Shown: positions 48,181 to 56,541 of the stretch, piece after piece
How positions within the stretch are numbered: position 1 is the first letter of the stretch
Layout of the letters: every line of letters begins with the position of its first letter
Source: Chaenocephalus aceratus
Lineage: Eukaryota > Chordata > Actinopteri > Perciformes > Channichthyidae
Length of the DNA: 64,000 bases
Assembly (NCBI GenBank): GCA_023974075.1
Contig: CM043790.1
Span: 5,664,281 to 5,728,280 of the forward strand
Direction of reading: 5' to 3'
Position numbers and translations under genes: made by a program
The notes under the pieces: generated by a model
What the model saw: the letters and a program-made list of their open reading frames with translations, nothing else
The model's database searches: none
What the model was told of the DNA's origin: nothing

Positions 48181-48720
48181 CACATTTTTTCGTGTGAAAC
48201 CGCTGAGTGAACTACAGGTCTCTGGTCTCGCACAATACGCGTCACCATCACAAAGACGGCCGTCACGTTAGCAAATGTCACCTGTTTCTTTCAGAATGAG
48301 GCGAAAAGTATAAAATGAGGTGAAAATCACTACAAGTCTGGGCACGTTGAGAGCTGTACATACACGAAAGGGGAGCTAGTCGGTTCTGTAAGAGCCAGCA
48401 TGCGGGACCGGCTTTACAAGGTTTCGGTGAGTAATATGAGTGCAATGTGTAACGTTAATGTCAGCTAACATTAGCTAACAAGCTACACTAACGTGTTTTG
48501 TTTTAGTAACTAGTTTTCTCTTTAAGAACTTCGTGGTCTCTGTGTATGCTGTGGATAACATTAGTGTTCACAAGAACAAGGTACACTCCCGTGTTTTGTT
48601 TTAGTTGCTCTTCAGATTGAAGCGGCCAGTTTTATATCGACTATACAGTATAGTCTATACTGTATGTGTGATCTCCTTTTACATCTCGTTGTGTCATTTG
48701 AGTTTATTTGCTGTGTGTAG

Positions 48721-49010
48721 ATTCAAGGATTTTGGTGACATGAACATGACCATCGCGGAGGCAGTCCAGTTACCATCCTTCTGTCTCCGTGAGGAGGGTG
48801 GGTCATATATCACCCATACTGGCACCAGTCCAAGGGCAGCTGTACATCACAGACCGGAGTCTCTGCTACTTTGTTGTGTGGACCACGAAGGAGGCGATCA
48901 TCATCCTCATCCCCAAAGACCCTGCATGGCATGGAAATCCCCTCCTCCTGGAGAACTTCTACAGCCAGCATATGCTCCCTGTGTTGGCCAGTAGAGAGGA
49001 GGACATTTAA
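48721..49010 (+). pseudogene. YqaJ-like exonuclease, C-terminal exon, frameshifted
   Basis: After a TTTGCTGTGTGTAG acceptor the frame reads MNMTIAEAVQLPSFCLREEG. It then shifts by one base near 48826-48832 and continues QGQLYITDRSLCYFVVW and ENFYSQHMLPVLASREEDI, stop at 49010, with AATAAA right after it. The QGQLY.T....CYFVVWT pattern is the end of the YqaJ/lambda-exonuclease fold as seen in fish YqaJ viral-recombinase-domain proteins. The catalytic part upstream is missing here. A short possible first exon (MRDRLYKVS, then GTGAGT) lies at about 48400-48427. Confidence 0.72.
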
Positions 49011-50020
49011 ATAAACATACTCTTAACACCCTGGGACTCTGCGTTGTGTTTCGTATGTGTGATGGGGTGTTATGCAGAGGGGAGGAAAACAGGACACAGC
49101 AGATTGGGATTGTGGTGGAGACGCTGAGCAGTTATTTAATTGTTGCATGTCATTATTATTATACTGCGTGCTTCTTAGTTATTCCATCTTTTGCTGTAAC
49201 ATGGATCTGTATGTAACTCTATATTTACTTGTTATCTACCACACTTCCTTCTACATCATACACCATCATTATACATGATGGTGTATATAGGATATATATA
49301 TTTGTATACATATCTGTAAATTGTATAATTTTATTTAAACGTCTTTTTGATCTCTCTGTCTATAAACACAAACTGAGTAAGATTGACAATAAAGTTGACT
49401 TTGAAAAATATATATATTCTTTATGAAAATAGTTGACTGTTGGAGAAATTAATCCAAATTAAACGTTGGACTGAACTACAACTACGCCTTTAAATCTCTA
49501 CGGACTGTTTTTCAGTGGGATGGCAAGTTCCTATCTTTAAACATTTATTAGTTTTTTCTCAGAACAGATTTGATTTTCTGAAGTTAATTTAACTTTGCCT
49601 ACCATGTCATTATTAAAAAGGTACAATCAATTTGTTTAGGGTTGACTAAAATAATGATAAACATTTAATTTGGATAATTTACTGACAGAATAAGAAACTC
49701 AATGATGCTCTACTCACCTGTTCCCTTTTTATAAAGTGAAACAGTTGAAACGATAGATTTTAGTAAACTTAAAAACAACCTTCTCCAAAAGCTATCAAGG
49801 AATATACCGAATACTTATTTTAGAACTTTATTACTTTTATATAAATAGTTTGAATGATCCATAATTGACAGAAGCTTGTGTTTACACTAACCTGTTACTC
49901 ATATATTAATGTCTTTGTAACTTCAGTAAACCACTATCTCACTAATTTCTTTCATTCATCACGGTTCAGTAAACTAAGTGACACATGAACCAGTTTAATA
50001 ATTATAATAACATAGGATTG

Positions 50021-50030
50021 CAACTCTTTG
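50021..50030 (-). promoter_or_regulatory. histone downstream element
   Basis: CAAAGAGTTG lies 11 nt beyond the stem-loop, close to the AAAGAGCTG form that pairs with U7 snRNA. Confidence 0.7.
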
Positions 50031-50041
50031 AAACTGTAGGT

Positions 50042-50057
50042 GGCTCTTAAAAGAGCC
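50042..50057 (-). promoter_or_regulatory. histone mRNA 3' stem-loop
   Basis: GGCTCTTTTAAGAGCC is a 6-bp stem with a 4-nt loop, flanked by AAC before and ACC after, matching the replication-dependent histone consensus bound by SLBP. Confidence 0.9.
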
Positions 50058-51193
50058 GTTGTGTTTGGGTGTGCTGGTCTCAGGTCAGTTTAAGCCCTCT
50101 CTCGCGGATGCAGCGGGCCAGCTGGATTTCCTTGGGCATGATGGTGACCCTCTTTGCTTGGTTCATCTTACTGGGGGGCAGCTACATGGATGCCGGTGCA
50201 GTCCACAATCATTGTGCAGTTGAAGGCAGAATGGATGAAGGCAGAATGAATTTATTATTGACTCCGAATGAAGCACAACTTCATGTCATACAATACATTG
50301 ACTTTATTTGTAATTGTGTAAAAAAATAAAGCATTGATTAGCAAGCAGGACCTGCAGGAACAGAGCACGGTGATGGATGGAGCTGGGAAGAGAGAAGAAT
50401 AAAGAAAACAGATCAACTTCATTATCGGATATTAAAAATTCAATTTCAAAACAAGTTGCCGCTCCTACAGTTTTCTAGTATGTAAAGATGATTTCACATG
50501 ACCTATGCAAAATATCACACTCAATACATGTGTGTCTCTGGGGGGTGCATTGTGCCTTTGATGTATATAAATAATATACCATAACCAAATACTATTACGT
50601 ACAGTGGAAATCAGGTTGCCAGATCAGGTCAGTCCAGTGTGCATGTTCCTCAGGGTCTCAGCAGTTACAGGTGAGGTAAAGGAAATAAAAGAGAAAAAGG
50701 TCAGTAACAACACTTTAAAGTAACAACACTTTGAATAATTATCTCTTTTAATAATTTTCTATCAGTAATCACTCAACTACTGTCTTTCCAACAAACAGAT
50801 TGACTCACTATCATCACACTGAAACACGTCCAGAAGAATGTCATGCAAAGCGCCTGCCTTCCTGCCTTCCTTCGACTCTCCCTGAACTGCCTGATCTTTA
50901 ATGTTCAATGTTAACCATTTGAGCAGATAGCATTAAGTAGAAAATATCGCCGATGCTAATGTGCCGTTAGCCTACCTCCCGCCCCCTTAGCACCTGGTGG
51001 AGGGGGCGATAGGCTACTCTTCAAATATTTCACAAAATACTTACCATCATGACTACTCTTACTGTTTAACATTTGGGTTTACTTCATGTTAAGGCTAATA
51101 CAAATGACAAGTCTAAGTAATGTGATGCTAACTAACGTGCTCGCTAGCTATGTAGCTAACTTGACTATGTTCCGTGCAAAACATGTATATTAC

Positions 51194-51306
51194 CTGATAT
51201 GTTTGGTCCAACGACTCCTGGTCCTTTCATCAGACGGGAAGCGATAGAACGAGCAAGTGGTATGATCACTTTTGTGATTCTAACCTGGTACAAAGCACAC
51301 AGGCAT
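51194..51306 (-). pseudogene. THAP-domain first exon with in-frame stop
   Basis: ATG at 51306 encodes MPVCFVPG, then a TAG where the second zinc-ligand cysteine is expected, then NHKSDHTTCSFYRFP and ERTRSRWTKHIR before a GTAATA donor. The C-x4-C start, SFYRFP and the W are THAP-domain marks. THAP domains bind DNA through a C2CH zinc finger and occur in P-element-like and Kolobok transposases as well as host proteins. The later Cys-His pair would lie in a following exon that I did not find. Confidence 0.75.
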
Positions 51307-51499
51307 CTTGTAAAAGTGCATTTATTGGAGCAATCTCTGGAGGGAATAAATCAGTTATGAGATCTTCTTCTTCTTCTTCTTTGCTTTAATTGCGAGTCAC
51401 AACCAGTCTTGGAGCATTATCGCCTATGACATCACTTACGCGACCCAGAATGGGATTTGGGATTTGTAGTCTTTCTAGTTGTGTATTTTTCATAGTCTT

Positions 51500-51614
51500 A
51501 TATCTCAACAGTTTTACGACAAACTGTGACTTTTTTTACATGGAAATGATTGTTTAAGATTGACAAACATCATATGTGTCATTCGTGGCACAATTCAAAC
51601 GGGATCAGAAGATA
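51500..51614 (-). repeat. right terminal inverted repeat of the YqaJ/THAP element
   Basis: Inverse of 48067-48180 (see there). Just outside it lies AT-rich, non-matching flank. Confidence 0.85.
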
Positions 51615-51702
51615 CGTTTTCTCTCTCCATTGAATTCAATGTATAATTGTTCGCTTCCGGGGTCCCATGGACCGGAAGTAGATGGGCGTGACTTCGCCTC
51701 TC

Positions 51703-51718
51703 TATTGAGAAACCTCTA
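51703..51718 (-). repeat. outer inverted repeat, right
   Basis: It is the exact inverse of 47053-47068 over 16 bp. A related motif GTGTTTCTCAATC starts another element at 61968. Confidence 0.6.
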
Positions 51719-51879
51719 GTGAGAGGGAGGGGCATGGTTGTGTCCCACATGGCTCTAAACAGCTCAATAGGCACACACTGTAGACACTAATTAGAAGAAC
51801 ACAGACTAAAACAGCAATGTACAGACGAATCAGATGATTAAACATGATCTTAAGATATATTTTATATATTTGTTTTGCA

Positions 51880-52130
51880 TTTTGTTGTAATCATTATTTG
51901 TAATACTTTCTGCTGACACTAGGTGGGGCTGTGTCCCTAATGACCAGTCGCCACTGATCCGACTGTATACATCCACTGGACGTAGATAAAATGTAAACTT
52001 CTCGCTAGAAGTGTAATCAAAAAGCATTATTATAAATATCCTACAATTTAGGATTTTCCACTTAAAATAAATCGGGTGTCTGCCATGTTTTTTTTTCTCA
52101 CGCTGGGAAAGTTTGCGATCCATGGTCACC
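51880..52130 (-). repeat. fragment related to the sequence upstream of the 63575 THAP exon
   Basis: Minus strand AAAATCCTAAATTGTAGGAT, TTCTAGCGAGAAGTTTAC and TCCAGTGGATGT recur in the same order on the plus strand at 63340-63455, before the THAP exon. It probably derives from the same THAP-carrying repeat family. Confidence 0.75.
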
Positions 52131-52189
52131 GCCGGTCATTATAAATGAATATAGGAAAACATATTGTATCCATGTCACGTCTTGAGAGG

Positions 52190-52255
52190 GTTATTTGTGA
52201 ACATACTACGTTTTGCCCTGTCGAACAGCTCTATTACACGTTTTTTTGTGAGACT
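52190..52255 (-). repeat. inverted repeat partner of 44397-44465
   Basis: See 44397-44465. The two copies face each other across 7.7 kb. Confidence 0.85.
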
Positions 52256-52599
52256 GCTTGGTTTATTACAATTTGGCCTCTTTACAAAACGGTCAACAAG
52301 ATCATCAAGCAAACCACAAAGAAATGTAAAATATATTTGTTATATTAAAAAACAAAGACAACCCATTTGATATGAGATGATACTGACAAGAACATGCCTT
52401 ATTGGCGTATGAATCTGCTTGTTTAAGTCACACATCAGGTAAGGACAGAAAATTAGAACAGACGTATTTTTTTCCCTTTTTAAATGTAATCCCATGTCTC
52501 CAAGAGCGACATAGAAAAATGTGTTGATGGCAGGCATTATATGATATTATTGAATTTCATTATGCGTTGCGCTCGTGACCTGCCATCCTGCGAACGAGA

Positions 52600-52757
52600 G
52601 GGAGGGGGGGGGGGGGGGGGGGGGGTTGTTGACGCCAGATCCCAGTGGCGGGGTCCGGGTGGAGGACATAAAAGGTGGAGGGAGTCCTCAGATCCTCCGA
52701 ACCACTGAGAGTTAAACTTCTCCTGCTGCAGCCCACAGTCCACAGGTCGGTTTAAAG
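52600..52757 (+). promoter_or_regulatory. galn promoter and 5'UTR exon
   Basis: A TATA-like CATAAAAG at 52668-52675 lies 38 bp after TGACGCC (52630-52636), a CRE half-site. A run of about 24 G sits just upstream (from about 52602). The non-coding first exon ends at 52757 (TTTAAAG|GTGAGT). A start of transcription near 52700 is inferred from the TATA spacing. Mammalian galanin promoters have a CRE-like TGACG site at a similar place, as I recall, which fits control by cAMP and activity. Confidence 0.6.
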
Positions 52758-52895
52758 GTGAGTCACTGCTGTGCTTCCTCTTCTTATTCTCCGGGAAAGT
52801 TGACTGTTTTCCTCCAAATGATGGAGAAAGTTTACGGATGATGTTTAGATTCAGTAGAAACTGTCTCTAATACTTTTCTGTTATTGTCTCTTTAG

Positions 52896-52976
52896 ATGCA
52901 GAGAAGCTTTGGGATTTTCTGCGTGTCGCTCATCTTCTGCGCAGCTCTGTCTGAGACCATCGGGCTGGTCCTCGCG
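52896..52976 (+). CDS. galn: galn coding exon 1: signal peptide
   Basis: 81 nt. The acceptor TCTCTTTAG is followed directly by ATG, so the start codon is the first codon of the exon. It encodes 27 residues with a hydrophobic core (FGIFCVSLIFCAAL) and ends at GCG|GTAAGA. Confidence 0.95.
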
Positions 52977-54341
52977 GTAAGACGTTCACATTTCATTTTA
53001 GTGCATGTGCCAAAATATTCAGAGATAACCAAATAAAATATGCAATTACAATGTCAAAACACCCATATTTAGCATGTTAAATAATAGGATTCAGAGTCTG
53101 AATACTTGATTTATCCCGAGTTTTGCGCAGTTGATTCATTTTAGAAGGAAATAAATACGACAAAAAGGGATACAAAAATTAACAAGACGTCAAAGTGAGA
53201 ATATGCAATTAAAACATTTAATTAAATAAAGATATAAAGAACTAAAGTTACGATGTGCATTAAAATATAATTAATAAAAGATATAGGAATGAGATTGATC
53301 AATGAAACATAACATGTAATAAAGATGTTTGTATAACCAAAAAGAGTTTAAGTAAAAATGTGCAATGAAAATATAAAATAAAATAAAGAAGTTAAAGTAA
53401 AAACATATTAAAATGTAGAATACAAATATGAATAGGAATTAGTATAATGTTAATAATAACATGACCAATTTGACAACAGGTAATGATAGCATATAAATAC
53501 CGTTAGCTTTAGAGGTATTAAAACACCGTGCAGATGTGTCTGCGGACACTGCTGTTAGTAATCTGGATTTTCTTCCTACTATGATAGAGCTGCACTGCTT
53601 TATGTATTTCTGTCAATAGTGTTAAGATCTTTGTTTAAAAAAAACATTAGCTCATGTATACATTAACTGTGTGTGCTGGTAGGTGTGGGACTGTTGTCCA
53701 CAGAAGTAAAATATGCTTGATATCCACACAATATTCGGACGTTAAAAGCAGATTTAATATCAATGTCTATGTCAGCAGTGTATGAGAGGTGAATTGATAT
53801 AATAATTAGGGTTGCACAAGTATTTGTATCAAAGTCGCATTATGGACTAGTGCAATATCCAAATTACATTAAGAGCAATAATAATGAAAAATATGTGAAC
53901 ATATCTGTATTCTTGTGCTTCAGAGAAGTCCCAGCAGACTAACCATCTTTTACAGACTTAATAGAAAATCATCTGTTGGTACATATCCTCTTTAATACTA
54001 ATACCAGTATCATTTAAATATATGTTTGGTAGGGGTTACTTCAGTCGGTATATGTGTAGGTCACTAAGGACAAAGAGAAAGACAGTTACACACTACACTG
54101 TACATGTCAGAACATCATACACCTGTGTACTGTGTGTTGGTACACCACTGACCATTGGCAGGCTACACAGAAAGAGGTGGAAGAGGAGTTTTTTTAATGA
54201 TAATACCTTTTGTTACTTGTAAACATTTTTGATATTTTGATGACTCTGATCATGTCTGTGGACCCTGCAGGCGAAGGAGAAGCGTGGCTGGACACTGAAC
54301 AGTGCTGGCTACCTGTTAGGTCCCCGTAAGTACCAACTGCA

Positions 54342-54419
<78 letters not shown>

Positions 54420-56294
54420 CACACACAGCAATCCGTTGAGTCTCCAACATGTCCAAATAATTTCTCTGCCATGAACTTTGAAAGCCTATTGCACATTTTG
54501 CCAATTAACAATATGCTACCTTCTTTGCTAAATTATTATCACATTTTAGTAATAGTTAATATTAGGTCCAATTATGTTTACATTTCCTTTCTAATTCTAA
54601 TATCTTTTCTATCCTTTTAGTTTGTGCCGCACAACTTAATTAGTATCATTGACAAGGTGTCATGTGCTATACAAGCAAAACACCTGGACCTCAATACACC
54701 ACCCATACATTATGATTAATGCTGCTGTCCTGGCTTAGTACTCAATGATCTGTGAACATTTCAGATGTCGTCACCCCCCATCTCTTACTCCATGCTCCTT
54801 CTATCTGTGCATCATTCTGCCTGCACGGCATCTGGTTTGTCTTGTTGAGTCTTTTACATTTATTCAAAAACAAAGGATCACATGAATTAAAATACAATCC
54901 TTATTATACACACAAGAAAACCAAGTTACTTGAAGCAGGAGGGAAAACATAATAGCTTATTAAAAAACAGCCCACCCAAGAGTACAAGGACATCGGTAGT
55001 GGTCAAAGACCTCAGATAACAACGACACAATGTATGATAAATAAGTTCCAGAATATATTACCAAGTATTATTTATATTTCAGGTCTCAAAGCAAGAATTT
55101 AACAAAGTCATGTACAGGGGTTGAATGATAATACATACCACACATGAGAAGTGAGAGAAAAGAACAGCCAGACGCAAATGTATTAGGCGTTAGCAGCTGT
55201 AAGCCAGCTGAAACACGCAGCATTATAAAAGAGTGCATCGGCAATATTAACATTTGTATTTAACAATATTAGAGTTACGATCAAAGCAAGCAGGAAAGCA
55301 CAGGTGGATTTAAGGACTCTACATTAAAGCTACATTTCAAGAGCAAGGACCGCGCCTCAACACTGTGTCGGATACAGATTGAATTGAAGGAGATATTGAA
55401 TGTAAGGGATGAAGAAGGATGAGGGATGCTGTCTGTCAGGCTGGTCTGGAGGACAGACTGAAGTCCAACAGAGAGAGACTCAGGGTGGGGGTTCAGTCTC
55501 AGGCGTGTTTCTGCCAGACCCCAGACAGTAACTAGAATGGGACAACAAGTATGCACCAGATGAAAGAAGAATATATTAGGGGAGACAGGAAGAGAGGATG
55601 AAGGAATGTAGGGAAGGAGGGATGAATGGATGAAAAGGATGTAGGGAAAATCCGATGACTGATGAGAGGGATTCATTGGTAAAGGGATGTAAGGTGGGAG
55701 AGGTGAAAGGTCAAAGTAAAAGGGGCGAGATGGGAGTCTAAGTAATATGCGAATGGAGGGATGAACGGATAAAGGAATGGAGGGGTGAATGGATAAAGGA
55801 ATGGAGGGGTGAATGGATAAAGGAATGGAGGGGTGAATGGATAAAGGAATGGAGGGATGAAGGGTTGTAAGGAAGGATGGATGAAGTGAAGGAGGCATAA
55901 CATGTCAAAGAGTTGTTGGGATGAATGGTCGAAGCGATGTAGGGAGGGAGGGATGAATGGGAACGGACACATGCATGGAGGAAGGGATAATTGGGTTGGG
56001 GAAGGATACGTGGTCAAAGGGACGAGAGATGTGGTTTACTAATGTGGTTAAAAAGGAGACAGGAAGGGGAGTGGATGAAGGGAAAGGAAAGGGGGGTGGG
56101 TCGTGGATTTAGAGACCACCGAGGCAGGATGTGTCAGCAGGTAATCAGAGGTGTTGTTGAGGCGCGGCCCTGCTCCCCGAACATTAGCGAGCTAACTAGT
56201 TGATATTGAACCAAATGTTGGCACGGACTAACGTTTTGATTCAAACCCTGAGTAACACGTGTCTTTATATAACGGCGTTAAGTAAACAGAGAAC

Positions 56295-56326
<32 letters not shown>

Positions 56327-56483
56327 CTAATCTCTTTAAAATGATTACAGGAAAGGTCAAGCTCAGCCTGTGTGAATAGCTGCTGGTCTGTTTCTTTGTC
56401 CACTGTCTCCACTGTCTCCACTGTCAGCTCATTACGTATCATTTAAAGACAGCCTCATTACAGTCAACACTGGGTATCCAGAT

Positions 56484-56541
<58 letters not shown>

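Larger units (their letters stand above)
50021..50215 (-). pseudogene. replication-dependent histone H3 gene, 3' end remnant
   Basis: On the minus strand, GIH is followed by a 28-nt insertion and then AKRVTIMPKEIQLARCIR. After a 1-nt deletion comes GERA and a stop at 50090-50092, the H3 C-terminus. About 33 nt further is a histone 3' stem-loop (50042-50057), then a U7-type downstream element (50021-50030). The rest of H3 is absent. The presence of stem-loop and downstream element suggests DNA-level capture, since the latter is removed from mature mRNA. Confidence 0.85.
48067..51614. mobile_element. inverted-repeat-bounded element carrying YqaJ and THAP relics
   Basis: Inverted ends of about 115 bp (left 48067-48180, right 51500-51614) share TGATCCCGTTTGAATTGTGC, CACGAATGACACATATGA and GTCGTAAAACTGT in the same order. 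A YqaJ-type exonuclease C-terminus faces right (48721-49010) and a THAP-domain first exon faces left (51194-51306). A histone H3 3' end lies between. No convincing target duplication was found. I could not assign a superfamily. Both genes are damaged, so the copy is dead. Confidence 0.7.

Noticed and set aside
50069..50329. 86-codon plus-strand frame
   Set aside because: It is antisense to the histone H3 remnant, whose stem-loop and downstream element fix the true strand.
51830..52129. 99-codon minus-strand frame as a gene
   Set aside because: The sequence is shared with the non-coding stretch upstream of the THAP exon at 63575, so it is more likely repeat sequence than a protein.
55767..55862. 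CRISPR-like direct repeats
   Set aside because: The units are contiguous without spacers and the genome is eukaryotic. It is a minisatellite.
55281..56017. 205- and 114-codon minus-strand frames with Pro-Ser-Ile-His repeats
   Set aside because: They come from the 24-bp minisatellite and GGATGAA-type purine repeats. No start, splice or family evidence.
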